64,000 nt of DNA from Arcanobacterium canis (GCF_029625435.1 NZ_CP121208.1:1674001-1738000); one strand, 5' to 3'; counted from the first letter of the stretch, positions 35,098 through 44,451 are shown. Program-made: numbers and translations. Notes: a model not told the origin generated them from the letters alone.

Positions 35098-35750
35098 GCA
35101 TCCTCGCCTTCACCCCGCACAAAACGGGCAGGAAAAAGCTCGCCCAGCTCCTCGCCGATCACTTTGGCGTCAAGGCCACCTATCTGGGCACGCCCTCGTT
35201 TGCCTACCAGATCGCAGACGCCACGCTAGATAGGGACTGGACCCTCTACCTGCCAGATGGCATCGAGGCGCAGGCCGTGCACGAGGCCGCCCGCCAGGCA
35301 GGCTTTGAAACCGCCGACCCGGGCGAGATGGCGTTGACGGTCACGATGCCCACCACCGGGTGGAGTGAGCGCACTCGCTCCAACCTCGAAGCGCTCCTGG
35401 CAGCCAAAGGGCCACTGATCGCCAAAGCCCTGGGCATCCCGGCCACACCCGTCGAGTTCAACGATGACCAGACAGTCTCGTTCCCGTGGTGTGAGTCGAT
35501 CTCCCCGGAGACGGCACGCGAGGCGGTAATCCCGCTCGTGGCCCGGCTCTGCCAACGCGCCCAGGAGGCAACCCGGATCCGGGCCACGCCGCCAGCACCG
35601 GGCAATGACAAGTACACGATGCGCTGCTTCCTGCTCTCCCTGGGCTTCATCGGCCCCGAACACAAGCAGGCACGCCGCATCCTGCTGGCAGGCCTCGAAG
35701 GCGACGCCGCCTGGCGCACCCCAGCAAGCAGGAAGGAGAACCGGCCATGA
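35094..35750 (+). CDS. Phage/ICE 'virulence protein' family
   Basis: 218 residues. N-terminal HKTGRKKLAQLLADHFGVKATY is shared with mobile-element proteins labelled virulence-associated, which are found in integrative elements of Firmicutes and Actinobacteria. Middle part LTVTMPTTGW and a C-terminal helical region FIGPEHKQARRILL. Function unknown. The short 4031-4153 frame may be a degraded relative. Confidence 0.65.
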   Translation: MSILAFTPHKTGRKKLAQLLADHFGVKATYLGTPSFAYQIADATLDRDWTLYLPDGIEAQAVHEAARQAGFETADPGEMALTVTMPTTGWSERTRSNLEALLAAKGPLIAKALGIPATPVEFNDDQTVSFPWCESISPETAREAVIPLVARLCQRAQEATRIRATPPAPGNDKYTMRCFLLSLGFIGPEHKQARRILLAGLEGDAAWRTPASRKENRP

Positions 35751-35944
35751 CTCCCGGCCAGCGGGTGCGCCTGATCGCCACCAGCGACCCGTACACGACG
35801 CTGCGCCCCGGTGTGCTTGGCACCGTGGCGTTTGTTGACGACCTTGGCACCGTCCACGTCGACTGGGACACCGGATCGAATCTGGGGCTCATCCCGGGCG
35901 AGGACTCCTGGGAAACCCTGCCCACCGAAAAACCCGAAAAATAG
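35747..35944 (+). CDS. DUF4314 protein
   Basis: 65 residues. SH3-like small beta domain: PGQRVRLIATSDPYTTLRPG, GTVAFVDDLGTVHVDWDTG, as in DUF4314, which accompanies the 35094-type gene in mobile elements. Start overlaps the previous stop by four bases. Function unknown. Confidence 0.85.
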   Translation: MTPGQRVRLIATSDPYTTLRPGVLGTVAFVDDLGTVHVDWDTGSNLGLIPGEDSWETLPTEKPEK

Positions 35945-35965
35945 CAGCTCATCAGGGCAAATAAT

Positions 35966-36006
35966 GACTGGATAAACGCCCGCACCTATGGCTGTATGTA
36001 CATGAC
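35966..36006 (+). promoter_or_regulatory. Promoter-like element, copy 2
   Basis: GACTGGATAAAC followed at the same distance as copy 1 by TATGGCTGTATGTACATGA. A looser third version with TAGAGCGTGTATAGAC is at 53566 before the recombinases. Confidence 0.45.
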
Positions 36007-36040
36007 AAAAGAACACCCCCTCAGGATAAGGACAACAGCC

Positions 36041-36328
36041 ATGAACACCACCGAGAAGCTCACCACCGAAGCCCTGCAGATGCGCGTCGACTCCTACGGG
36101 GCGATCCTCGCACACGGCGACTACACGCTGGCCACCTTCGCGACCTGGACCAAGAAAGACGGCTACGGCAACAGCGCCCAGGTCTATCGCCTCACCGAAG
36201 CCCCGATCGACGGCTTCGGCCCGAACGCACGCGGCCGCAGCGAATGCGCCCTGGAGCTCATCGCCGAGGCCGACCACCTTTTCGCAGACGCCGGGCACGC
36301 CATCGCCTGGGCCCTGACCCAGATCTAA
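36041..36328 (+). CDS. Small phage accessory protein
   Basis: 95 residues from the ATG at 36041 (AAGGAC upstream). Contains GDYTLATFATWTKKDGYGNSAQ and an acidic helical C-terminus ending IAWALTQI. Its transcript would begin at the second copy of the promoter-like element. Not recognised; likely one of several small host-interaction genes here. Confidence 0.6.
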   Translation: MNTTEKLTTEALQMRVDSYGAILAHGDYTLATFATWTKKDGYGNSAQVYRLTEAPIDGFGPNARGRSECALELIAEADHLFADAGHAIAWALTQI

Positions 36329-36362
36329 CCCACACCCCACACAGACAAGGAGGACACGGACG

Positions 36363-36653
36363 ATGGACGCCACCCGGAACCTGATCACCAACCACCTGGA
36401 GATCCCCGCCGACGCCGCCCCGCACGGTGAGATCCAGGCCGCCGCCGAGATCCCCTTCAGCGTCCTCGACGAGCTCGCCGATGAGATCGGGGCAGAGAAG
36501 ATCCCCGTCCACACGCTCAGCCGTGTCGGCTGGCACTACACCAAAGCCGACCAGATCATCGCCCTTGCCAGGCAGCGCGGCCTGTCCGATTGGCGCTACG
36601 GCGGCTTCGACACCGGCCAGGTGGTCGCCGACTTCCGCCACACCTACTGCTAA
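36363..36653 (+). CDS. Small phage accessory protein
   Basis: 96 residues. The second half (LSRVGWHYTKADQIIALARQRGL, ending FRHTYC) is globular-looking with several aromatics, the first half acidic. AAGGAGG lies ahead of the ATG. Unrecognised. Last of the small genes before a terminator and the large terminase. Confidence 0.6.
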   Translation: MDATRNLITNHLEIPADAAPHGEIQAAAEIPFSVLDELADEIGAEKIPVHTLSRVGWHYTKADQIIALARQRGLSDWRYGGFDTGQVVADFRHTYC

Positions 36654-36708
36654 CCCCACGCGCCGCCCCGACCCTCCAACGGATTGGGCCCTGCACGAAC
36701 TGTTTTTC

Positions 36709-36732
36709 GCCCCACACGGCTGGGGCTTTTCT
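36709..36732 (+). terminator. Intrinsic terminator before large terminase
   Basis: GCCCC-ACACGGCT-GGGGC followed by TTTTCTTAT. Separates the small accessory genes from the structural operon. Confidence 0.6.
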
Positions 36733-36760
36733 TATACCCCGAGGAAGGAGCTGCCGCCCG

Positions 36761-38359
36761 ATGACGAGCACGTATCAGCCGACCAGGTTCATGGCCGACA
36801 GCTCCACCTACGACCAGCGCAAAGCCGACTTCGCCGTGGCATTCATTCAAGCGCTGCGCCACACGAAAGGCCGCTGGGCAGGCAAACCCTTCACGCTGCT
36901 GAGCTGGCAAGAACAGATCGTGCGTGACCTGTTCGGCACCATCAAACCCGACGGCTACCGCCAGTTCACGACCGCCTATGTGGAGATCCCCAAGAAGCAG
37001 GGCAAGTCCGAGCTGGCCGCCGCGATCGCGCTGCTGCTGACCTGCGGGGACGGGGAACAAGCCGCCGAGGTGTACGGATGCGCAGCCGATCGGCAGCAAG
37101 CCAGCATCGTCTTCGAGGTCGCCGCCGACATGATCCGCCAATCACCGGCCCTATCGAAGCGGGTGAAAATCCTCAGCAGTCAGAAGCGCATCATCTACAA
37201 GCCGACCAACAGCTTCTACCAGGTGCTCTCAGCTGAGGCGTACTCCAAGCACGGGTTCAACATCTCAGGTGTCGTCTTCGATGAGCTGCACACTCAACCC
37301 AACCGGGCCCTGTTTGACGTGATGACCAAGGGCTCGGGTGATGCGCGCACCCAGCCGCTGTACTTCCTCATCACCACCGCAGGCACTGACACGCACAGCA
37401 TCTGCTACGAGCAGCACCAAAAAGCGCGCGACATTCTCGCGGGCAAGAAACACGATCCCACCTTCTACCCGGTGATCTACGGCGCGGAGCTGGATGATGA
37501 CTGGACGGATGAGGCGGTGTGGCACAAGGCCAACCCCTCACTCGGGGTGACCGTTCCAATCGACAAGGTACGGGCGGCGTGCAACTCGGCCAGGCAAAAC
37601 CCTGCCGAGGAAAACTCGTTTCGCCAGCTTCGCCTCAACCAATGGGTCAAGCAGTCTGTGCGGTGGATGCCCATGCATATCTGGGACGCCTGCGCAGACC
37701 CAGTGGACCTGGCCGAGCTGGAAGGCAGACCCTGCTACGGCGGGCTGGACTTGGCCTCCACGACGGATATCACCGCGTTCGTGCTCGTCTTCCCGCCCTA
37801 CGGGTCGGATGAGAAGTACCGGATAGCGCCGTGGTTTTGGATACCCGAAGACAACCTGCCGCTGCGGGTCGCGCGTGATCATGTGCCCTACGACCTGTGG
37901 CACACCCAAGGCTTCCTGGAAACCACGGAGGGCAATGTTGTCCACTACGCCCACATCGAACACCACATCCAGTCCCTTGGTGAACGCTTCGATATCCGCG
38001 AGATCGCTTTCGACCGGTGGGGCGCAGTCCAAATGAGCCAAAACCTGCAAGACATGGGATTCACCGTCGTGCCGTTCGGGCAAGGCTTCAAAGACATGAG
38101 CCCACCCAGCAAGGAACTCATGAAACTCGCCCTCGAAGGCAGGCTCGCGCATGGCGGCCACCCGGTGCTTTCGTGGATGGTCGACAACATTCACGTGCGC
38201 CAAGACCCGGCAGGAAACATCAAACCCGACAAGCAAAAGTCCACCGAGAAGATCGACGGGGTCGTCGCCACCATCATGGCCTTGGACCGCGCCATCCGAG
38301 GCGGCAGTAGCGATACGGGCACGTCGGTGTACGACTCGCGCGGGCTGCTCGTCCTCTAA
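36761..38359 (+). CDS. terL: Terminase large subunit
   Basis: 532 residues from the ATG at 36761 (GAGGAAGGAG upstream). ATPase Walker A-like KKQGKSELAAA near residue 77, Walker B GVVFDELH near 170, and the nuclease domain with GGLDLASTTDI near 326 and a late Asp in KIDGVVATIMALDRA. This is the HK97-like/Terminase_1 class. It drives DNA into proheads at the portal. Its small partner is at 31685, separated by an accessory block. Confidence 0.92.
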   Translation: MTSTYQPTRFMADSSTYDQRKADFAVAFIQALRHTKGRWAGKPFTLLSWQEQIVRDLFGTIKPDGYRQFTTAYVEIPKKQGKSELAAAIALLLTCGDGEQAAEVYGCAADRQQASIVFEVAADMIRQSPALSKRVKILSSQKRIIYKPTNSFYQVLSAEAYSKHGFNISGVVFDELHTQPNRALFDVMTKGSGDARTQPLYFLITTAGTDTHSICYEQHQKARDILAGKKHDPTFYPVIYGAELDDDWTDEAVWHKANPSLGVTVPIDKVRAACNSARQNPAEENSFRQLRLNQWVKQSVRWMPMHIWDACADPVDLAELEGRPCYGGLDLASTTDITAFVLVFPPYGSDEKYRIAPWFWIPEDNLPLRVARDHVPYDLWHTQGFLETTEGNVVHYAHIEHHIQSLGERFDIREIAFDRWGAVQMSQNLQDMGFTVVPFGQGFKDMSPPSKELMKLALEGRLAHGGHPVLSWMVDNIHVRQDPAGNIKPDKQKSTEKIDGVVATIMALDRAIRGGSSDTGTSVYDSRGLLVL

Positions 38360-38388
38360 CGCTCACGACAACGCAAAAGGAGGCCCCA

Positions 38389-39696
38389 GTGGGACTTTTC
38401 GACTGGCTTCGCGGCACCAATTCCCGGCAGGTGTCGAACCACCAACTGTCGGCGAGTTATAGCTTCCTGTTCGGTCCCACCAGCTCCGGGCGGACGGTCA
38501 CCGAACGAAGCGCGATGCAGATGACTGCGGTGTATTCGTGCGTGCGGATTTTGGCGGAGGCGATCGCAGGCCTGCCCCTGCACGTCTACCGCACCGAGAA
38601 AGACGGGTCGAAGGTCAAAGCCACCGACCACACGCTCTACCGCCTGCTGCACGATGAACCCAACCCGGAGATGACCAGCTTCGTCTTCCGCGAGACCCTC
38701 ATGACGCATCTGCTGTTGTGGGGTAACGCCTACGCACAGGTCATCCGCAACGGTCTCGACGAGGTCATCGGCCTGTATCCGCTCATGCCGAATCGGATGA
38801 GTGTGGGCAGGGATGAAAATGGCAGGCTCTACTACGAGTACCAGACCACCAGCGACGAACCCGCTGGCCAGTGGTCGCGCATCCGGCTGTCGCCTGCTGA
38901 CGTGCTGCACATCCCAGGGCTCGGGTTTGACGGGCTCGTGGGCTATTCGCCGATTGCGATGGCGAAAAACGCGATCGGCATGGCCATGGCCACCGAAGAC
39001 TACGGCGCGAGTTTCTTTGCCAACGGGGCTGCCCCTGGCGGGGTGCTGGAGCATCCGGGCACGATCAAAGACCCCTCGCGGGTGCGCGAGTCCTGGCAGC
39101 AAACCTTCGGTGGAGCCCGCAACGCCAACAAGGTCGCAGTGCTCGAAGAGGGCATGAAGTACACGCCCATCTCCGTCTCCCCGGAGCAGGCGCAGTTCTT
39201 GGAGACACGCAAGTTCCAGATCAACGAGATCGCCCGGATCTTCCGCATCCCACCGCATATGGTGGGCGACCTCGAAAAATCGAGCTTCTCCAACATCGAG
39301 CAGCAGTCCTTGGAGTTCGTGAAATACACGCTCGACCCGTGGGTCATCCGCTGGGAACAAGCCCTGACCAAGACGCTGCTTAGCCCGCGTGAGAAGCCGA
39401 GCGTGTTCGTGAAGTTCAACCTCGAGGGCCTGCTGCGCGGCGACTACGTCTCGCGCATGAACGGCTACGCCGTGGCCAGGCAGAACGGGTGGATGAGCGC
39501 CAACGACATCCGCGCCCTCGAAAACCTCGACCGCATCGCTGCCGCTGACGGTGGCGACTTGTACCTGGTCAACGGCAACATGCTGCCGCTATCCATGGCC
39601 GGGGCCTACGCCACCGCCCAGCAAGCGCAGCAGGACGCAGCGCCTGGAGAGGAGCAGCCGCCGGTGGAACAACGAATTGAAAGGATGAGCCGGTGA
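38389..39696 (+). CDS. Portal protein, HK97 family
   Basis: 435 residues. HK97-type portal: MQMTAVYSCVRILAEAIAGLPL, DVLHIPGLGFDGLVGYSPI, and QINEIARIFRIPPHMVGDLE. Forms the dodecameric ring at one capsid vertex. GTG start at 38389 follows AAAGGAGG. The stop overlaps the protease start. Confidence 0.92.
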   Translation: MGLFDWLRGTNSRQVSNHQLSASYSFLFGPTSSGRTVTERSAMQMTAVYSCVRILAEAIAGLPLHVYRTEKDGSKVKATDHTLYRLLHDEPNPEMTSFVFRETLMTHLLLWGNAYAQVIRNGLDEVIGLYPLMPNRMSVGRDENGRLYYEYQTTSDEPAGQWSRIRLSPADVLHIPGLGFDGLVGYSPIAMAKNAIGMAMATEDYGASFFANGAAPGGVLEHPGTIKDPSRVRESWQQTFGGARNANKVAVLEEGMKYTPISVSPEQAQFLETRKFQINEIARIFRIPPHMVGDLEKSSFSNIEQQSLEFVKYTLDPWVIRWEQALTKTLLSPREKPSVFVKFNLEGLLRGDYVSRMNGYAVARQNGWMSANDIRALENLDRIAAADGGDLYLVNGNMLPLSMAGAYATAQQAQQDAAPGEEQPPVEQRIERMSR

Positions 39697-40529
39697 GACG
39701 GTTCTGGAACTGGGAGCCACCCGCTCCCGACATTAATAGCCCGGCGGGTAGTGATACCAGCCGGGTTTTGCGTATCAACGGGGTGATCGCTGAGGAGTCA
39801 TGGTTTGACGACGACATCACCCCGGCCCTGTTCGCCTCCGAGCTGGCGGCAGGTTCCGGTGACGTGACGCTGTGGATCAACAGCCCTGGCGGCGACGTCG
39901 TCGCGGCAGCCCAGATCTACAACATGCTCATCGACTATCCCGGACACGTGAAGGTGTGCATCGACGGGATCGCGGCCAGTGCCGCCAGCGTGATCGCCAT
40001 GGCGGGCGAGGTCGTGGCGATGAGCCCGGTGTCGATGCTCATGATCCACAACCCGGCAACCCTCGCCGTCGGTGACGCCGACGAGCTCGGGCGTGCCATC
40101 GACATGCTCGCAGCGGTCAAAGAGTCCATCATCAACGCCTACGAGCTGAAAACCGGGATGAGCCGGGCCAAGCTCGCACGGCTGATGGATCAAGAGACCT
40201 GGATGGACGCGCGTGCCGCCATCAGCATGGGCTTTGCCGACGACTACCTCACCGGCAACGCCCCGAAGGTCACCGACCCCGATGAGGACGACGATGAGGA
40301 GCCGGACAAGCAGGCCCCGTGGCCGCTGAAGACCAGAAACCCCGCCCCGCTCGCCGATACCGCCAGTGGGGTGTGTTTTGCCCGCAAGCCCGCCGAGCAG
40401 CGCCTTGTCGCACACCTGACCGACACACCACGAGCTACCCAGCTACCGGTCCCAGCACTTGCACCACCTGTGGGGCGACGTGTGGTGGACCTGTATGCCG
40501 CCTTGATCAATCACACTCACCAACACTGA
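39693..40529 (+). CDS. ClpP-like prohead protease
   Basis: 278 residues. S14 fold: INSPGGDVVAAAQIYN, active Ser in GIAASAASVIAMAG near residue 92, His in MIHNPAT near 117, and Asp after it in the GDADELGRA region. It processes the capsid during head maturation in HK97-like phages. The C-terminal ~80 residues (from KVTDPDEDDDEE) are an acidic, low-complexity extension not needed for the fold. Overlaps the portal by four bases. Confidence 0.9.
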   Translation: MRRFWNWEPPAPDINSPAGSDTSRVLRINGVIAEESWFDDDITPALFASELAAGSGDVTLWINSPGGDVVAAAQIYNMLIDYPGHVKVCIDGIAASAASVIAMAGEVVAMSPVSMLMIHNPATLAVGDADELGRAIDMLAAVKESIINAYELKTGMSRAKLARLMDQETWMDARAAISMGFADDYLTGNAPKVTDPDEDDDEEPDKQAPWPLKTRNPAPLADTASGVCFARKPAEQRLVAHLTDTPRATQLPVPALAPPVGRRVVDLYAALINHTHQH

Positions 40530-40539
40530 AGGAGAACCC

Positions 40540-41760
40540 ATGTCTACGATGACGATTTCTGACCTGCGTACCCGCCGCGCCGAAACGTGGGAGAAGGCCA
40601 AGGCTTTTCTCGACGAGCGCCGCGACACCACCACCGGCTGCCTGTCCGCCGAGGACGACCAGACCTACGCCCGCATGGAAGCCGACATTGAACGGCTGAC
40701 CGGCGAGATTGCCCGCGCCGAGCGCGCCCAGCGTCTGGACGCTGATCTGGCCCGCGCCACGAATGCGCCGCTGACCTCGATGCCCGGCCAGACCGGCGAG
40801 GAGACCGAGCCCAAGACCGGCCGCGCCACTGCCTCCTACAAGCGCGCCTTCTGGGATGCGATGCGCCTGAACGCCTCTCCCATGGAGGTGCGCAACGCCC
40901 TGAGTGAGGGGGTTGATTCCGAGGGCGGCTACCTGGTTCCGGACGAGTTCGAGCACACCCTCGTGCAGTCGCTGGCCGACCAGAACATCATGCGCGGTCT
41001 TGCCAACGTCATCCAGACCACCAGCGGGGATCGCAAGATCCCGGTCGTGTCCACCCACGGCAGCGCCGGGTGGCTCGATGAGGGCAAGCCCTACACCGAA
41101 TCCGACGAGACCTTCTCCCAGATCACGCTCTCGGCGTTCAAGCTCGGCACTTTCCTCAAGATCAGTGAGGAACTGCTCGGCGATTCGGTCTTCGACGTCG
41201 AGGCCTACCTCGCCGCTGAGTTCGCTCGCCGCATCGGTGTTGCTGAAGAGGAGGCGTTCTTGGTCGGTGACGGCAAGGGCAAGCCGACCGGCATTTTCGA
41301 TGCCACCGGTGGTGGCATCTCGGATGTGACCACCGCGAAGGCCGCCGACATCACCGCCGATGAGCTCATCGACCTGCACTACAGCCTGCGCGCACCGTAT
41401 CGCGCTCGGGCGGTGTGGCTGATGAACGACGCCACCGTCAAGACCGTGCGCAAGCTCAAGGACAACCAGGGCCAGTACCTATGGCAGCCAGCACTGACCG
41501 CCGGTGCCCCGGACATGATCCTGGGCAAGCCCGTGCACACCTCCACGTTCGCACCCGAGATCAAGGCGGGCGCGAAGACCGTGGCGTTCGGTGACCTGTC
41601 CTACTACTGGATCGCTGACCGGCAGGGACGCTCGTTCAAGCGCCTGAACGAACTGTTCGCCACCTCCGGCCAGGTCGGTTTCCTCGCCTCCCAGCGCCTG
41701 GACGGCAAGCTCGTCCTGCCCGAGGCCGTCAAGATCCTCACCCAGAAGGCCGGAGCCTAA
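40540..41760 (+). CDS. Major capsid protein, HK97 fold
   Basis: 406 residues. The N-terminal ~100 residues are coiled-coil and act as scaffold (delta domain); from SEGGYLVPDEF the HK97 fold follows with IPVVSTHGSAGW, EEAFLVGDGKGKPTGI, and a C-terminal LDGKLVLPEAVKIL. Cleavage by the ClpP-like protease would remove the delta domain. Confidence 0.92.
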   Translation: MSTMTISDLRTRRAETWEKAKAFLDERRDTTTGCLSAEDDQTYARMEADIERLTGEIARAERAQRLDADLARATNAPLTSMPGQTGEETEPKTGRATASYKRAFWDAMRLNASPMEVRNALSEGVDSEGGYLVPDEFEHTLVQSLADQNIMRGLANVIQTTSGDRKIPVVSTHGSAGWLDEGKPYTESDETFSQITLSAFKLGTFLKISEELLGDSVFDVEAYLAAEFARRIGVAEEEAFLVGDGKGKPTGIFDATGGGISDVTTAKAADITADELIDLHYSLRAPYRARAVWLMNDATVKTVRKLKDNQGQYLWQPALTAGAPDMILGKPVHTSTFAPEIKAGAKTVAFGDLSYYWIADRQGRSFKRLNELFATSGQVGFLASQRLDGKLVLPEAVKILTQKAGA

Positions 41761-41791
41761 AACCCCACGCAACGAATAGGAGGTGGCAGCC

Positions 41792-42106
41792 ATGAACCAC
41801 CAGCTCATCGACCAGGTCAAAGCAAACCTCATTCTCGACCACGACGAGGACGACGAGCTCATCGCCAACCTGGTGGCAGCTGCCACCTCCTATGCTTGCA
41901 GCTTCCAGCACTTGCCTGAGGACTATTACGAGGCCCACGAGATGCCAGGGACCACCAGGCAGGCGATCGTGATGCTCGCCAGTCACTTCTACGAGTCGCG
42001 TGACGGGTCCACGGCCGGGTTCTGGTCCGACAAACCCGATGCCGCCAAGGCCATGTGGGCCGCGGTGAACACGCTGCTGCGCCTTGAGCGCGAATGGAAG
42101 GTCTAA
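41792..42106 (+). CDS. Head-tail connector (gp6-like)
   Basis: 104 residues from the ATG at 41792 (AGGAGG upstream). The helical HLPEDYYEAHEMPGTTRQAIVMLASHFYESR is the hallmark of gp6/DNA-packaging adaptor proteins that sit under the portal. Confidence 0.85.
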   Translation: MNHQLIDQVKANLILDHDEDDELIANLVAAATSYACSFQHLPEDYYEAHEMPGTTRQAIVMLASHFYESRDGSTAGFWSDKPDAAKAMWAAVNTLLRLEREWKV

Positions 42107-42109
42107 CCC

Positions 42110-42472
42110 ATGGCAGGTATCGGCAGTATGCGAGAAACCATCGACCTCATCACCCCAGTGGCCCACAGGGATGCTGCGGGATTCACGGGCAGTAGCGAGC
42201 AGGTGGTCGCCTCGGTGCGCGCCTACAGGGAGATCAGACACGCCAGCTCAGCGTGGGTCAACCGTGCGGCCTACACGCAGGCCACCGTCTTGTTCCGCAT
42301 CCGCACCATCCCCGGGGTCACCGTCTCGGAGGTCATGCACATCGCCGCTGCCGATGGCCGCTACGTCATCGACACCGTCGAGCCCATCGGCGGCTACATC
42401 GAGATCCTTGCCCACCGTCTGCACCCCGAAGGAACCCGCCATGGCGCGCGTCCAGATCCGACTCCCCAATAA
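42110..42472 (+). CDS. Head closure / head-tail adaptor
   Basis: 120 residues. Begins MAGIGSMRETIDLITPV and contains RAYREIRHASSAWVNRAAYTQATVLFRIRTIPG, the pattern of SPP1 gp16-type head-closure proteins. Ends within the next gene's start region (32-base overlap). Confidence 0.82.
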   Translation: MAGIGSMRETIDLITPVAHRDAAGFTGSSEQVVASVRAYREIRHASSAWVNRAAYTQATVLFRIRTIPGVTVSEVMHIAAADGRYVIDTVEPIGGYIEILAHRLHPEGTRHGARPDPTPQ

Positions 42473-42878
42473 GTACATCGACAAACTCGAGGCCACCTCA
42501 CGCCTGGTGGACACTGCAGCCGACGAGGTCTTGAGCGCTGGCGCGAACGTGGTCGAACCACGCATGAAAGCCAACCTCGCCGCCGCGATCGGGCGGGCGA
42601 CCACGATGCCGTCCCGCTCAACCGGCCAGCTCATCGGAGCCCTGGGTGTCACCAGCGTGAAGGTCAACTCACGAGGCAATCACAACGTCAAGGTCGGTTT
42701 CGCCGAGAACCGCCGCGACGGCAGGTCGAATGCGCTGATTGCCAACGTGTTAGAGCACGGCAGGAGCAACCAGCCCGCCCGCCCGTTTCTGGCACCGACA
42801 CGCTCGCAGACCAGACGGAGTGTGGTGGAGGCGATGAAAACCGTGCTGGCATCCAAACTCGACGGGATCAGACCATGA
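42441..42878 (+). CDS. HK97 gp10-like tail component
   Basis: 145 residues from the ATG at 42441. LVDTAADEVLSAGANVVEPRM and a C-terminal HGRSNQPARPFLAPTRSQ are typical of HK97 gp10 family neck/tail-completion proteins. Coupled to both neighbours by overlap. Confidence 0.85.
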   Translation: MARVQIRLPNKYIDKLEATSRLVDTAADEVLSAGANVVEPRMKANLAAAIGRATTMPSRSTGQLIGALGVTSVKVNSRGNHNVKVGFAENRRDGRSNALIANVLEHGRSNQPARPFLAPTRSQTRRSVVEAMKTVLASKLDGIRP

Positions 42879-43219
42879 CCGTCCAGCTGCTGGAAACCCT
42901 CACCATGATTGCTGACCGGCTTGATCTGCCGATCGCGGTGAGCTTGTTTAGCGCCTCGCCCGCACCAGTGACCTATCTGGTGGCCACCCCGATCGGCGAC
43001 ACGCTGGAGGTGTTCGCCGACAACACCCCGAGCGTCGAAGTCGAAGAAGTCCGCCTCTCCCTGTTCACAACTGACAACTACCTGCCCTGGCGCGACACGC
43101 TCACCCACGCGCTCGTCGACGCGGGGCTGGTGGTCACCGCCAGGCGCTACATCGGCTTCGAGGACGATACGGGCTACCACCACTACAGCTTCGATATCAG
43201 CTGCCACCACCCGTTTTAA
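42875..43219 (+). CDS. Probable tail terminator / tail completion protein
   Basis: 114 residues. Mixed alpha-beta protein of the length and position of tail terminators, between gp10-like and the major tail protein; YHHYSFDISCHHPF at its end. No diagnostic motif, so the call rests on synteny. Confidence 0.65.
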   Translation: MTVQLLETLTMIADRLDLPIAVSLFSASPAPVTYLVATPIGDTLEVFADNTPSVEVEEVRLSLFTTDNYLPWRDTLTHALVDAGLVVTARRYIGFEDDTGYHHYSFDISCHHPF

Positions 43220-43237
43220 CGAAAGGACGGACCACCC

Positions 43238-43834
43238 ATGGCCACGATTGGTCTTGACAAGCTCTACTACGCCACGATTACCGAAAACCCCACCACCGGC
43301 GAGGAAACCTACGCCAGCCCGAAACCACTGGCCAAAGCGATCTCAGCGGAGTTGTCCGTCGAGGTCGCCGAGGCGATCTTGTATGCCGACGATGGGCCCA
43401 GCGAGATCGTCAAGGAGTTCAAATCCGGCACGCTCACCCTCGGCGTGGACGACCTGGGAGCAGAAGCCGCAGCGGCACTGACCGGTGCCACCCTGGATGC
43501 CAACGGGGTGCTCATCTCGTCCTCGGAAGACGGCGGCACACCGGTAGCGATCGGGTTCCGTGCCGCCCGCTCCAACGGCACCTTCCAGTACTTCTGGCTC
43601 TACCGCGTGAAGTTCGCCCTGCCAAGCACCACGCTTGCCACCAAGGCCGACTCGATCACGTTCTCCACCCCGAGCATCGAGGGCACGATCCTGCGCCGCA
43701 ACAAGCCAGACGCGAAGGGCCGCCACCCGTGGAAAGCCGAAGCCACCGAAGGCGACCCCAAGGTTAAGGCCGAGATCATCACCGGCTGGTACAAGTCCGT
43801 CTACGAGCCCGCCGCCACCAGCCCCGGCAAGTAA
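43238..43834 (+). CDS. Major tail protein, phi13 type
   Basis: 198 residues. IGLDKLYYATITENPTTGEE and later VAIGFRAARSNGTFQYFWLYRV and EGTILRRNKPDAKGRHPWK fit the phi13/phage major tail protein family of siphophages. It polymerises into the tail tube. GAAAGGACGG precedes the ATG. Confidence 0.88.
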   Translation: MATIGLDKLYYATITENPTTGEETYASPKPLAKAISAELSVEVAEAILYADDGPSEIVKEFKSGTLTLGVDDLGAEAAAALTGATLDANGVLISSSEDGGTPVAIGFRAARSNGTFQYFWLYRVKFALPSTTLATKADSITFSTPSIEGTILRRNKPDAKGRHPWKAEATEGDPKVKAEIITGWYKSVYEPAATSPGK

Positions 43835-43846
43835 AGGAGCACCCTC

Positions 43847-44257
43847 ATGACTGACACACCATCGATTGATGCTGCCGGGCGCAGTGCGACCGTGACGATT
43901 GGTGGGAGCGAGTACGAGCTGGTGCTCACCACCAAGGCGACCCGGCTGATCGCCGAGCGTTACGGCGGGCTGGACAAGCTCGGAGCCGCGTTGGAGACCT
44001 CCGAGGACCTCGGCCACACACTGACCGAGGTGATCTGGCTAATCACGCTGCTGGCCAACCAGTCAGTGCAGATCCACAACCTCACCCACCTCGACAACCC
44101 GCGCCCGCAGTTGACGGAGGACGAGGTGGAGCTGCTGACGGTTCCTGCCGATATCGCCGACTACCGGGGTGCGATCGCCGAGGCACTGCAGCGAGGCACC
44201 CGCCGCGACATCCTCACCGAGCCAGCCCCAAAAGCGAGCCCGGCAGCGGACGGATAA
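43847..44257 (+). CDS. Tail assembly chaperone G
   Basis: 136 residues. YELVLTTKATRLIAERYGGLDKLG is the Phage_TAC pattern; it sits between the major tail and tape measure genes. The frame-0 protein stops at 44257. A slippery heptamer near its end is predicted to make a longer GT form (next feature). It binds the tape measure protein during tail assembly. Confidence 0.85.
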   Translation: MTDTPSIDAAGRSATVTIGGSEYELVLTTKATRLIAERYGGLDKLGAALETSEDLGHTLTEVIWLITLLANQSVQIHNLTHLDNPRPQLTEDEVELLTVPADIADYRGAIAEALQRGTRRDILTEPAPKASPAADG

Positions 44258-44451
44258 TCGAATCCGACCAGGCAGTGTTCACCCGCCTGACCTACATCGG
44301 TTTAGCCCACCTCGGCCTGAGACACGACGAGGTGGGCCTGATGGTCTTTGGTGAGCTCCTTGACCTGGTGGACTGCTGGCGAATCGAGACAGGACGAGCG
44401 CAACCAGCACGGGTGTGGTTCATCGACGACATCATCCCGACCGGCATCTAA
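43847..44451 (+). CDS. Tail assembly chaperone GT by predicted -1 frameshift
   Basis: C-CCA-AAA at 44227-44233 fits the X-XXY-YYZ slippery pattern in the chaperone frame. A -1 shift continues from AGC GAG CCC to TAA at 44449-44451 and adds 72 codons containing LTYIGLAHLGLRHDEVG and VWFIDDIIPTGI, sequence of real-protein character with no start of its own. Total about 201 residues. This is the classical G/GT arrangement of long-tailed phages. Confidence 0.75.
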
